Source: Microbacteriaceae bacterium (lineage in GTDB: Bacteria; Actinomycetota; Actinomycetes; Actinomycetales; Microbacteriaceae). From it: a stretch of DNA of 64,000 bases. Of the stretch, positions 32,839 to 41,100 are shown one piece after another. The notes beneath the pieces are model-generated. The model saw nothing but the letters and a program-made list of their open reading frames with translations. It did not search any database and was not told the origin of the DNA. The stretch covers positions 1 through 64,000 of the forward strand of contig JANXTR010000019.1 of assembly GCA_025352325.1 (NCBI GenBank), written 5' to 3'. How positions within the stretch are numbered: the first letter of the stretch is position 1; each line of letters begins with the position of its first letter. A program made the translations under genes and the position numbers.

Positions 32839-34308
32839 CTATACCCCGGGAGGAACCGGGTCGGTCTCGAGGGACTCGGCGCCCTCGAGCAGCGCGGGAG
32901 CCGAGCTGAGCGCCTTCGGCCGGGTCAGCGCCAGGACGATCGTGTAGCCCACGCCGAGGGCGATGAGTCCCAGCGACCAGAGCGGCAGCCAGTCGAACGC
33001 GCCGCCCTGGCCCGGTCGCAGATTGCCCCAGATCGGGATGGCGAGAACGAGCACGCCGATCACGGGGACGACGAGCCACAGGATCGGGTTCTTCGTGATC
33101 CCGCGCTTGCGGAACCGGAACCACTGCACGAACAACGCCACATTCGTGACGGTGTACATGACGACCACGCCGAAGATCCCGAAGGTCGAGAGGAATCCAA
33201 CCGTGGTGCCGGGGTCGGTGACGAGCGTCGACAGCACCCCGATTACGATGCTCGGCACCACGAACGCGATCGCCGCAGCCCACGGCGTCTTGAACCTCGG
33301 GTGCACCGAGCTCAGCCCGCGGGGCCAGAGACCTCCGCGCGCGCCCGCGAAGATCACACGCGAGGTCTGCGTATTCGCGGCGATGTACGAACTCGTGACA
33401 CTGACCAGGAAGACGGCGGCGAGAATCGGCACCATTACCGGGAGGGCGATGTGCAGGAAGCTCGATGCAGCCGTCGCGAACGGGTTGCTGTCCTTGGCGA
33501 GCTTCGCCCCGTCGTTGCCGAAGGCGCTCACCACCGCCCAGGAGCCGAGCACGTAGATGAGCCCGCTGATCAGCACCGAGCCGACGAGGGCGATCGGCAC
33601 GTTGCGCCGCGGGTTCGAGGTCTCCTCGGCGAGTGGCGCCGACGCTTCGAAGCCACCGAACGCGACCACGGCCAGGCTGAAGGCCAGGAAGATGTTCGTC
33701 GCCCCGGCTCCGCTCGGCCAGGCGAACGCCACGGCGGACAGGCCCTCGGATCCGCCCTGGAAGAGCACCGAGAGGCTGATAATCAGCAGCACGACGACCT
33801 CGATCAGGTAGAGCACGATCGTCACGCGTACGCCGAACTGCAGGCCGATGATCACCGGCACGGTCACAATCGCGCCGTACACGATCGTCGTAATGATCGT
33901 GAGTCCCACGTGCGTTCCGGTGACCTGGAACACGTTGGTGACGATGTAGTCCCCGACGAAGATGTAGATGCCCGCAAAGGTGATCATGTAGCCGACGACC
34001 GTGATGATGCCCACCGCGGTGCCCACACCGGCGCCGAATGTGCGGCTGATGTAGGTCACGAAAGATCCGGAGCTCGGGTAGACGCTCGAGAACTGGGCGA
34101 GGCTGAGCCCGGTGGCGAGGAATCCGATGGTCGAGATGAGGAACACCAGCGGAACCGATGCTCCGGCGAGGGAGGCGATCACCCCCGTCGTGAAGAAGAG
34201 GTTGAACGCCGGTGCCACCTGGGCGAGCCCCGGAAGCATCACGCCGAGCAGGCCGAGTTTCTTGGGGGCATCCAGGCTGTTGCCTGGCGATTGGACGGTT
34301 GCGGTCAT
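32839..34308 (-). CDS. APC-superfamily amino acid/amine permease
   Basis: A 489-residue transporter with about 12 membrane segments. It has the APC N terminus (LGLLGVMLPGLAQVAPAFN) with a glycine-containing unwound first helix, and the conserved FGGFEASAPLAEETSNPRRN in the fifth-sixth helix region. It probably imports an amino acid, amine or related acid that feeds the hydrolases of the same operon. It overlaps the hydrolase stop (ATGA). Confidence 0.9.
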   Translation of the reverse strand: MTATVQSPGNSLDAPKKLGLLGVMLPGLAQVAPAFNLFFTTGVIASLAGASVPLVFLISTIGFLATGLSLAQFSSVYPSSGSFVTYISRTFGAGVGTAVGIITVVGYMITFAGIYIFVGDYIVTNVFQVTGTHVGLTIITTIVYGAIVTVPVIIGLQFGVRVTIVLYLIEVVVLLIISLSVLFQGGSEGLSAVAFAWPSGAGATNIFLAFSLAVVAFGGFEASAPLAEETSNPRRNVPIALVGSVLISGLIYVLGSWAVVSAFGNDGAKLAKDSNPFATAASSFLHIALPVMVPILAAVFLVSVTSSYIAANTQTSRVIFAGARGGLWPRGLSSVHPRFKTPWAAAIAFVVPSIVIGVLSTLVTDPGTTVGFLSTFGIFGVVVMYTVTNVALFVQWFRFRKRGITKNPILWLVVPVIGVLVLAIPIWGNLRPGQGGAFDWLPLWSLGLIALGVGYTIVLALTRPKALSSAPALLEGAESLETDPVPPGV

Positions 34309-35114
34309 GACTGTTGTCCGTTCTCGAGAAGGAAACCAACGAACGCGGAGTTGAACTCGTCGGGGTGTTCCCAGATGCAGCCGTGGCCGCCGGGGGTGGT
34401 GCGGAAGGTGGAGCCGGGAATCAGCTCCGAGAGGTCGCGGGAGAGACGGGTAGGGATCAGGATGTCTTCCTCCCCCGCGAGAACCAGGGTGGGGATGGCC
34501 GAGAGCCGCTCGAGCTGTTCAGTCGCGTCGTGCTCCTGGATGACGGCGAGCTGCGCGAGGTAGGCGTGCACCGGCTGATCCAGGTAGCGCATCGCGGTCT
34601 CGAACTCGGCGAGCTCGTCTTCGCGGGTGCGGAAGAAGTCCAGCGTGAATGCCCAGAGCGTCACGTCGCGCATGACCGTTGGAACGCCCATCACCCGAGC
34701 CGTCTCGGCCCAGAGCGAGAACATCCGGGAGCAGAAGGGTCCCGGCGCGGCATAGGTGCACGCCAGGGTCAACGAGCGCAGATCGGAGCCGTAGCTGAGC
34801 GCATAGTTTTGGGCGATCATCCCGCCCATCGACACCCCCATCAGGTGGAAGTCGCTGAGCCCGAGCGCGTCGACGAGCGCCTTCGCGTCGTCGGCGAGCA
34901 GCTGGGAGCTGTACGGGCCGGCGGGCTTGTCGCTACGGCCGATCCCGCGGTTGTCGAAGCGCAGCACGCGGTAGCCGGCCTCCAGCAGGGCGGGCAGCTG
35001 GTACGCCCAGGTCTCCAGCTCGTCGGCGAGGCCGTTGATGAGCACGACGGTCTCCGGACCGTCCCCCTCCAACTCGTAATTCACGTCGATGCCGTTGATG
35101 TGCGCGATGGGCAT
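34305..35114 (-). CDS. Alpha/beta hydrolase
   Basis: A 269-residue alpha/beta-hydrolase. It has the nucleophile elbow GVSMGG (Ser near residue 95), the oxyanion strand VVLINGLADELETW, FDNRGIGRSDKP, an acidic residue in VLAGEEDILIP and His in PGGHGCIWEHP. This resembles 3-oxoadipate enol-lactonase and RutD-like enzymes. In this operon it may hydrolyse an ester, lactone or carbamate intermediate; the substrate is not known. Confidence 0.88.
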   Translation of the reverse strand: MPIAHINGIDVNYELEGDGPETVVLINGLADELETWAYQLPALLEAGYRVLRFDNRGIGRSDKPAGPYSSQLLADDAKALVDALGLSDFHLMGVSMGGMIAQNYALSYGSDLRSLTLACTYAAPGPFCSRMFSLWAETARVMGVPTVMRDVTLWAFTLDFFRTREDELAEFETAMRYLDQPVHAYLAQLAVIQEHDATEQLERLSAIPTLVLAGEEDILIPTRLSRDLSELIPGSTFRTTPGGHGCIWEHPDEFNSAFVGFLLENGQQS

Positions 35115-35126
35115 GGGGTGCTCCTC

Positions 35127-35882
35127 TTACTCGTCGGTGTGGGGGGTGAGGGTGCGCGCGTGGAGTTCGCGCAGGATGTCGGCGGTGAGCGAGAAGTGGA
35201 TGTCCGCGATGGCAGCCGCGTCGTCCCCACGACCGTCGATCACCGCGCGGGCGAGCTGGGCGTGCTGGTCTACGGCCGCCGCACGGACGGCCGGGTTGTA
35301 GGGCTCGGCCTCGAATCCGAGACTGACCTGGTGGCGGATGCGCAGGCTCAACTCGGCGAGCTGCGGGTTCTGCGTGGCGGCGGCGATCGCCTGGTGGAAC
35401 TCGAGATCCGCGAGCCGAGAGGTCTCTCGATCCTTGTCGGCTGCCTCATAGGCGCGGACCGCAAGCTCAATGCGATCGATGTCGGCCGGTGTGTGACGTT
35501 CCGCCGCCGTGCGGGCGATCTGCTGCTCGATGAGCGAGCGGAAGTCGAGGGTGACCTCTAGCTCTTGCCACTCCGGCTCGAGGGCGCGGCGCACCATTGA
35601 GTCGGATGCCGGGCCCCACTGCGAGGTGACGACCGTCCCACCGTGGCGGCCCCGGTTGACGGTCACGTAGCCGAGCGCCGAGAGCCGGCTGAGCGCCTCG
35701 CGCACGGTGGTGGGGCTGACCCCGAGCATGCGCGCCAGCTCGGGAATCGACGGCAGCTTCTGGCCCTCCACGAAATGACCCAGGGCGATCGCGGTGACGA
35801 AGCGGTCGGCGATCCGCGCCGCGGCGGTCTCGGCGAGCAGGGGTCTCAGGGCGCCGACGGACCCCGTCGAGGCGTCGCTCAT
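35127..35882 (-). CDS. GntR-family regulator, FadR/FCD subgroup
   Basis: A 251-residue repressor with a winged helix (KLPSIPELARMLGVSPTTVREALSRL without break, about 41-66) and an FCD ligand domain containing LADLEFHQAIAAATQNP with the conserved metal/ligand-binding residues. It lies second in the operon, overlapping the M20 gene by 4 nt, and probably binds the dyad upstream of that gene. A small acid is the usual inducer in this subgroup. Confidence 0.9.
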   Translation of the reverse strand: MSDASTGSVGALRPLLAETAAARIADRFVTAIALGHFVEGQKLPSIPELARMLGVSPTTVREALSRLSALGYVTVNRGRHGGTVVTSQWGPASDSMVRRALEPEWQELEVTLDFRSLIEQQIARTAAERHTPADIDRIELAVRAYEAADKDRETSRLADLEFHQAIAAATQNPQLAELSLRIRHQVSLGFEAEPYNPAVRAAAVDQHAQLARAVIDGRGDDAAAIADIHFSLTADILRELHARTLTPHTDE

Positions 35883-37153
35883 CGCTCCTCCCGGTACCAG
35901 GCGTGGAGGAACCGGGCGATCGCGCGCGCGCAGTCGATGATGCTCGCGATCTCGACCGCCTCATCCGTGCCATGGATGTTGCGGGTGCGAGGTCCGTACG
36001 CGGCGGCGGGGATGCCGAACTGATTGACGTAGAAGCGCGCGTCGGTCGTGGATCCGAGGCTCACCCGCGCCGGCTCACTGCCGTGGACATCGGCGTGCGC
36101 GGCGGCCAGCGCGCGCACGAGCTCCACATCCGGATCCTGCGCGTAACGCTCCGCTCGGAATCCGGTGAGCGCCAGCCGCGGCGGGTGCGCACGGAGCCAC
36201 GGATCGTCGGCGGTCTCGGCGTCGATGGCGGCGCGGACGCGGGCGAGTGTCTCCTCGCTCGACCACTCGCGCGGATGACCGACGCGCACGCCCAGCCGCG
36301 CCACCGAGGGGACGCTCGAGTTCCAGTCGCCGGAGTGGAGGGTGCCGATGCTGACGTTGTATGGATGGGCGATCGCCGCGAAAGCCGGGTCGGCCCCGTC
36401 ACCCGCGGCATGGGCCTCGTTCATCGAGAGTTCGAGGGCCTGCAGCGCTTCGATGATCGGCTCAGTGGCGAGAATCGGGTTGACCGCCTCTCCTGCCGCC
36501 TCCGCGTGGGCGGCATGGCCGTCCACCTCGATCCCGATCCAGACGATGCCGATCCCGGCGAGCAGGATGTCGAGCTCGGTCGGTTCGAGAAGAACGACGG
36601 CATCGGCGGTCCAGCCTGCGCGGGCCGCGGCAAGGGTCCCGTTGCCGGTGTACTCCTCCTCGATCGCCGCCACGAAGCTGAGGCCGCCGGTCATCCACCC
36701 GGGGTCGGTTCGATCCAGGGCCCAGATGGCCAGCAGTCCGGCTGCGAACCCGCCCTTCATGTCGCCCGCACCGCGTCCGTACAACCAGCCGTCGCGCTCC
36801 GTCGGAACGAAGGGCGGGCTTGACCAGCCCTGCGCGTCGTCGGCGGGGACGACATCGATGTGACCGTTCAGCAGCAGGGTGCGCGAGGCATCCGGGTTCC
36901 CGCGCTGAGCCACCACGTCGTAGCGCCCCTCGTATGACGACGCGGGCACCCCGGCCGCGGGATCGGTCGCGATGTCGGCAGGAATCGGCAGGGCAGAGAC
37001 TGCGAAACCCGCGCTCTCCAGAGCCCGAGCGAGAACCTCCTCGGCGCCCTGCTCTTGGCCGACGGTGCTCGGCTCGGCGACGAGGCGCTTCAGCAGGTCG
37101 ATCGCCCGCGGCGCAAGCTCAGACACCGCCCGATCCAGCTCATCCGCTCGCAC
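35879..37153 (-). CDS. M20-family amidohydrolase/peptidase (ArgE/DapE-like)
   Basis: A 424-residue zinc-dependent amidohydrolase. It has LLLNGHIDVVP with the first His/Asp, YGRGAGDMKGG with the bridging Asp, AIEEEYTGNG with the catalytic Glu-Glu pair, and a late RNIHGTDEAVE. The family removes acyl groups from amino acids or cleaves dipeptides; ArgE or DapE identity is not implied, because it sits in a catabolic operon rather than beside biosynthesis genes. The start is GTG. It is the first gene of the operon. Confidence 0.88.
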   Translation of the reverse strand: MRADELDRAVSELAPRAIDLLKRLVAEPSTVGQEQGAEEVLARALESAGFAVSALPIPADIATDPAAGVPASSYEGRYDVVAQRGNPDASRTLLLNGHIDVVPADDAQGWSSPPFVPTERDGWLYGRGAGDMKGGFAAGLLAIWALDRTDPGWMTGGLSFVAAIEEEYTGNGTLAAARAGWTADAVVLLEPTELDILLAGIGIVWIGIEVDGHAAHAEAAGEAVNPILATEPIIEALQALELSMNEAHAAGDGADPAFAAIAHPYNVSIGTLHSGDWNSSVPSVARLGVRVGHPREWSSEETLARVRAAIDAETADDPWLRAHPPRLALTGFRAERYAQDPDVELVRALAAAHADVHGSEPARVSLGSTTDARFYVNQFGIPAAAYGPRTRNIHGTDEAVEIASIIDCARAIARFLHAWYREER

Positions 37154-37159
37154 GTCGCT

Positions 37160-37194
37160 CCAAACCGTTAAACAACCACTGATTGTGTGTTTGG
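37160..37194. promoter_or_regulatory. Inverted repeats before the catabolic operon, probable GntR operator
   Basis: CCAAAC (37160-37165) pairs with GTTTGG (37189-37194), and nested inside them AAACA (37170-37174) pairs with TGTTT (37188-37192). The site is 7-41 nt upstream of the GTG start, where it would overlap the promoter. An FCD-type GntR dimer is the likely ligand. Confidence 0.5.
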
Positions 37195-37285
37195 AAAGTA
37201 CTCCTGCATGTCACCCGGTGGAAGAGGCCGACGCGAGATGTAACCACCTGGAAACACGGGCGTCCGCAGGCGGCAGGATCGGGAC

Positions 37286-37732
37286 GTGGCAGACGACTTC
37301 AGCATCGCGGCGGGCTCTCCGGAGCCGGCCACCGTCGCCGCCCTGCTCGACAGTCTGCCGAGTTGGTTCGCGCAGCCCGACTCGAACGCGCTGTTCCGCG
37401 ACGCGTGGAAGGCCGCGGGGCACGCGCACGAGCCCCGCGTGTCGGTGAGCCGCAGCATCCTGCCGCTGATCGACGACGAGACCCGCCACTACTTCGGGCT
37501 CCGCGCCCAAGCCGACTCCCAGGATCAGGTCGGCTGGCTCGACGGCGGCAACGCCCGCTTCGGTCGCAGCTACATCGGCGAGCCCGACAAGATCGCCGCG
37601 GAGTTGGCTCAGGATGCCGCGGTGCAGGCTGCGGACACCGTGCTGGTCACCGTCCCGAACCAGCTCGGGGTGGAGTTCAACGCGCGGATCCTCGAGTCGA
37701 TCGCCCGCGACATCCGGCCGTCGCTCGGCTGA
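37286..37732 (+). pseudogene. C-terminal remnant of a luciferase-like (LLM) flavin monooxygenase
   Basis: A 148-codon frame. PRVSVSRSILPLIDDETRHYF, FGRSYIGEPDKIAAELAQD and ADTVLVTVPNQLGVEFNARI (each shorter than the full match) are the closing part of LLM-class oxidoreductases, which normally have 330-400 residues. Nothing upstream of the GTG in any frame I checked resembles the missing flavin-binding half. It is probably a truncated relic next to the GntR operon; a short expressed protein is possible. Confidence 0.6.
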
Positions 37733-37794
37733 GCTTGCCCCTGAGCGGCCGTGGCATTCACGCGAAAGTACGTGTTTGGGCCAGCTTTTGACGC

Positions 37795-37822
37795 TGAGAG
37801 TACGCCTAACTGCGCACTCTCA
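37795..37822. terminator. Hairpin between convergent genes
   Basis: TGAGAGTACGC and GCGCACTCTCA form an 11-bp stem with one G-T type mismatch around a 6-nt loop. It separates the LLM remnant (+) from the NIPSNAP gene (-) and can act for both. Confidence 0.55.
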
Positions 37823-37836
37823 CGCCAACGGGCGCG

Positions 37837-38163
37837 TTACTGCAGCGCCGAGAACTTCGTGGGTGCCAGGAACGCATTCACGACGTTCGCCACGATCTGA
37901 CCGTCGGCCTCGCTCGCGGTGCGGGCGGAGTTCCAGTCGGGGTCTGACTGGAACGCGTTCCACTTCTGCTCGCGCTCGGCCAGGGACTCCCAGGCGAGGT
38001 AGTAGGTCAGATCCAGGTTGCTCTCGCCGACGATCGTCGTGAAGAACGCCACCTGCCGGATGCCGTACTTCTCCCAGAAGCCGAGCGTCACGTTCTCGAA
38101 GCGGGCGAGCAGGGCCGGCATGCGGCCGGGTAGCACGGTGTAGATGCGGGATTCGTAGATCAT
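37837..38163 (-). CDS. NIPSNAP-family protein
   Basis: A 108-residue dimeric alpha/beta-barrel-type protein beginning MIYESRIYTVLPGRMPALLA, with FWEKYGIRQVAFF and LTYYLAWESLAEREQKWNAF, the standard NIPSNAP pattern. The biochemical role of bacterial NIPSNAP proteins is not established. It follows the DNA glycosylase gene by 4 nt and is probably cotranscribed. Confidence 0.9.
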   Translation of the reverse strand: MIYESRIYTVLPGRMPALLARFENVTLGFWEKYGIRQVAFFTTIVGESNLDLTYYLAWESLAEREQKWNAFQSDPDWNSARTASEADGQIVANVVNAFLAPTKFSALQ

Positions 38164-38167
38164 GGAC

Positions 38168-38752
38168 TCATTCTGCCGGGTCGAGCGGCGGCAGCACGCC
38201 CGCCGCCCGGGCGGGTTGTGCGTAGGCGGCGGCGAGCGAGGCGACCGTATCGTGCGCGTTGAGTCCGCTCGGGTTCGGCACCACCCACAGCTCGGCGCCG
38301 ACGAGGGTCTCCGGCTGCCGACCGGTCACAGCCTTTGGTCGCTCGAACGCCGCCCGGAATGCCGTGATCCCGACGATCGCGACCACCGACGGCTGCCAGC
38401 GCGCCGTGTTCTCGGCCAGCAATTCGGCGCCCTCACGCAGCTCGTGTTTCGCGAGTTCGTCGGCCCGCGCCGTCGCGCGATGCACGAGGCTCGTGATGCC
38501 GACGCCTCGGGCGATCACGGCGGCCCGGTCGGCATCCGTCATCCCGTCGCCGATGTGCGGGAACGCGGGCAGGATGCCCGCCGCGGCGAGCGCCGGATAG
38601 AACCGGTTGCCGGGGTGGGCGAAGTGCGTCGCGGTGGCGGCGGCCCAAAGGCCCGGGTTGATCCCGCACAGCAGGAGCCGCACGTCCGGCCCGACGAGAT
38701 CGGGGATCGCCACGTCGCAAAAGCTCTCGAGTTGGGCGCGAGTGAACGGCAT
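38168..38752 (-). CDS. mug: G/U mismatch-specific uracil-DNA glycosylase (Mug)
   Basis: Removes uracil or thymine mispaired with guanine. The 194-residue protein has the Mug motifs LLLCGINPG (active-site Asn in GINPG) and VVPNPSGLNAH. The frame is open for 42 more codons upstream, but the ATG at 38752 gives the family start and follows a TACGCT box by 6 nt. The extension would cover the MFS promoter region. Confidence 0.92.
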   Translation of the reverse strand: MPFTRAQLESFCDVAIPDLVGPDVRLLLCGINPGLWAAATATHFAHPGNRFYPALAAAGILPAFPHIGDGMTDADRAAVIARGVGITSLVHRATARADELAKHELREGAELLAENTARWQPSVVAIVGITAFRAAFERPKAVTGRQPETLVGAELWVVPNPSGLNAHDTVASLAAAYAQPARAAGVLPPLDPAE

Positions 38753-38758
38753 CCGGCC

Positions 38759-38764
38759 AGCGTA
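38759..38764 (-). promoter_or_regulatory. -10 box TACGCT of mug, probable leaderless
   Basis: TACGCT on the minus strand ends 6 nt before the ATG chosen for mug. Confidence 0.45.
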
Positions 38765-38794
38765 TTCGTCAGGTTGTGAGGTTCCTCCGTCGAT

Positions 38795-38820
38795 ATAGTT
38801 GCTAGACGACAAGTAACTAT
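38795..38820. promoter_or_regulatory. 26-bp inverted repeat, probable MarR operator
   Basis: ATAGTTGCTAG and CAAGTAACTAT form an 11-bp inverted repeat with two mismatches around ACGA. It lies 14 nt before the MFS start codon. Size and symmetry suit a MarR dimer, and a MarR gene is cotranscribed with the MFS gene. Confidence 0.65.
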
Positions 38821-38834
38821 CTGAGAGGGGCGAC

Positions 38835-40607
38835 GTGCCCGACACGAAACCCGCCCGCGAGCGCACCGGCATGTTCAACCGGGATCACCCGAACTACAAA
38901 TGGATTGCGCTGAGCAACACGACGCTTGGCATTTTGATGGCGACCATCAACGGCTCGATCGTGCTGATCTCGCTCCCCGCGATCTTCACGGGCATCAAGC
39001 TCAACCCGCTCGAGCCGGGCAACGTCAGCTACCTGCTCTGGATGCTGATGGGCTACATCCTCGTCACCGCCGTGCTGGTCGTCAGTTTCGGACGCCTCGG
39101 CGACATCTACGGCCGGGTGCGCATCTACAGCCTCGGCTTCGTGATCTTCACGGTCGCGGCGATCGCGCTCGTGTTCGACCCGTTTCAGGGCGGCAGTGGC
39201 GCGCTGTGGCTGATCGGATGGCGCGTGGTGCAGGCCGTCGGCGGCTCGATGCTGTTCGCGAACTCGACCGCGATCCTCACCGACGCCTTCCCGCCGAACC
39301 GACGTGGATTGGCGATCGGCGTCAACCAGATCGCCGCCATCGCCGGCACCTTCCTCGGCCTGATCGTCGGCGGCGTGCTCGCCTCGATCGACTGGCATGC
39401 GATCTTCATCGTGAGCGTTCCGTTCGGCATCCTCGGCACGATCTGGTCGTACAAGTCGCTGCACGAGGTGTCGGTGCGCGCCGAGGGCAAGGTGGACTGG
39501 CCGGGCAATATCGTCTTCGCGATCGGGCTCACGTCGCTCCTCGCGGGGATCACCTACGGCATCCAGCCCTACGGCGACTCGAGCACCGGCTGGGCGAACC
39601 CGTGGGTGCTCGCCGGGATCATCGGCGGCATCGCCCTGCTCGTGGTGTTCGTGCTCATCGAGCAGCGCGTGCAGTACCCGATGTTCAATCTCAAGCTGTT
39701 CCGCATCCGGGCCTTCGTGTTCGGCAACCTGGCCGGGCTTCTCGCCTCGATCGGCCGTGGCGGTCTGCAGTTCATGCTGATCATCTGGTTGCAGGGCATC
39801 TGGCTGCCGCTGCACGGCTACAGCTACGAGTCGACGCCCTTCTGGGCGGGCATCTACCTGCTGCCGCTCACCGTGGGCTTCCTGGTCTCCGGCCCGATCT
39901 CGGGCACGCTCTCGGACCGCTTCGGCGCCCGGGCCTTCGCGTCGGGCGGCCTGCTGCTCGTGGCGGTGACCTTCGTCGCCCTGCTGTTCATCCCGGTCAA
40001 CTTCGAGTACTGGGTGTTCGCGGTGCTGACGTTCCTCAACGGCGTCGGCTCCGGTATGTTCGCGGCACCGAACCGCACCGCGATCATGAACAGCGTTCCG
40101 GCGAACCAGCGGGGGGCGGCATCCGGCATGACCGGCACCTTCCAGAACGCGGGCAACTCGCTCTCGATCGGCATCTTCTTCTCGCTGATGATCGCGGGCC
40201 TCGCCGCGACGCTCCCGACCGCCCTCCGCGACGGCCTCACCAGCCACGGTGTGAGCTCGACGATCGCCAACCAGGTGGCCGCCACTCCCCCGGTCGGCAG
40301 CCTGTTCGCGGCGTTCCTGGGGTACAACCCGATCGCCTCGATCCTGGGGCCGACCGGCGCGCTCGACACGCTCTCGGCCGCGAACCAGGCGGCGCTGACC
40401 GGCAAGGCGTTCTTCCCGCAGCTGATCTCGGAGCCCTTCCACTCCGGTCTCGTGATCGTCTTCGTGGCGGCGGCGATCATGTCGGTGATCGGCGCGCTGG
40501 CGTCGGTGGTCATGGGCGGCAAGTACGTCCACGTCGACACGGCGGCGGTCCCGGTCGGGCAGCGGAACGCTCCGAGCCAGACGGCGGATGCCCTCAGTGA
40601 TGTCTGA
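38835..40607 (+). CDS. DHA2-type major facilitator drug/proton antiporter
   Basis: A 590-residue MFS transporter with 14 predicted membrane segments. The family motifs [13 protein letters not shown] (motif A region) and [16 protein letters not shown] (motif C-like) are clear. DHA2 members export drugs, dyes or toxic metabolites. The start is GTG with GAGAGGGG before it. Control by the downstream MarR protein through the upstream dyad is likely. Confidence 0.92.
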   Translation: MPDTKPARERTGMFNRDHPNYKWIALSNTTLGILMATINGSIVLISLPAIFTGIKLNPLEPGNVSYLLWMLMGYILVTAVLVVSFGRLGDIYGRVRIYSLGFVIFTVAAIALVFDPFQGGSGALWLIGWRVVQAVGGSMLFANSTAILTDAFPPNRRGLAIGVNQIAAIAGTFLGLIVGGVLASIDWHAIFIVSVPFGILGTIWSYKSLHEVSVRAEGKVDWPGNIVFAIGLTSLLAGITYGIQPYGDSSTGWANPWVLAGIIGGIALLVVFVLIEQRVQYPMFNLKLFRIRAFVFGNLAGLLASIGRGGLQFMLIIWLQGIWLPLHGYSYESTPFWAGIYLLPLTVGFLVSGPISGTLSDRFGARAFASGGLLLVAVTFVALLFIPVNFEYWVFAVLTFLNGVGSGMFAAPNRTAIMNSVPANQRGAASGMTGTFQNAGNSLSIGIFFSLMIAGLAATLPTALRDGLTSHGVSSTIANQVAATPPVGSLFAAFLGYNPIASILGPTGALDTLSAANQAALTGKAFFPQLISEPFHSGLVIVFVAAAIMSVIGALASVVMGGKYVHVDTAAVPVGQRNAPSQTADALSDV

Positions 40608-40633
40608 GCGCGATGTCTGAGCGCGATGTCTGA
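40599..40633 (+). repeat. 13-nt tandem repeat across the MFS stop and marR start
   Basis: GATGTCTGAGCGC occurs at 40599-40611 and 40612-40624 and is followed by a partial third copy (40625-40633). Each copy supplies an ATG, but the first two give only a 6-codon frame ending at TGA; the third is the marR start. Confidence 0.9.
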
Positions 40634-41033
40634 CGCCGAGCGACTGACCCTGGTCGTCGGGCGCCTCAACCGCCGGCTTCAGTCGTCGACCGGCGGACTC
40701 AGCCACGGCCTCCTCTCGACGCTCGCCGTGGTGGCGACGCACGGTCCGCTGCGCCTGTCGGATCTCGCCCAGCTGGAGGGCATCTCCGCCCCGAGCATGA
40801 CCCGCACCGTCGCCGAGCTGGAGTCGCGCGCTTTCGTCGAGCGTCGAGCGGACCCGGACGACGGCCGCGCGGTGCTGGTCGAGGCGGCCGATGCCGGAGC
40901 GGCCGCCATCGCCGAGGCGCGGGAGACGCGTGCCCGCGTGATCGCCGAGTTGCTGGACGGCCTCGACGATCGCGACACCGCCGCCATCCTCGCCGCCTTG
41001 CCGGCACTCGAGCGGATGACCGATCCGGCCTAG
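40626..41033 (+). CDS. MarR-family regulator
   Basis: A 135-residue protein with a winged helix-turn-helix (LRLSDLAQLEGISAPSMTRT, then the wing RRADPDDGRAVLV) flanked by dimerisation helices. Located 18 nt after the MFS gene and probably autoregulating the pair. The ligand is unknown, usually a phenolic compound or drug. The ATG at 40626 is the third of three near-identical ATGs and the only one with a long frame. Confidence 0.92.
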   Translation: MSDAERLTLVVGRLNRRLQSSTGGLSHGLLSTLAVVATHGPLRLSDLAQLEGISAPSMTRTVAELESRAFVERRADPDDGRAVLVEAADAGAAAIAEARETRARVIAELLDGLDDRDTAAILAALPALERMTDPA

Positions 41034-41100
41034 CTGGGAACCGGCACCCGCCGCCCGGCGCCTCCAGCCCGAACCACTCCTCGACTGAGAGGATGGCCAC

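Noticed and set aside
32638-34563. A 641-residue plus-strand frame
   Set aside because: It is a shadow of the APC permease; the highly charged, repetitive composition has no fold signature.
38753-38878. A longer N terminus for the Mug glycosylase
   Set aside because: It would overlap the MFS start and the MarR-type palindrome, and it does not match the family.
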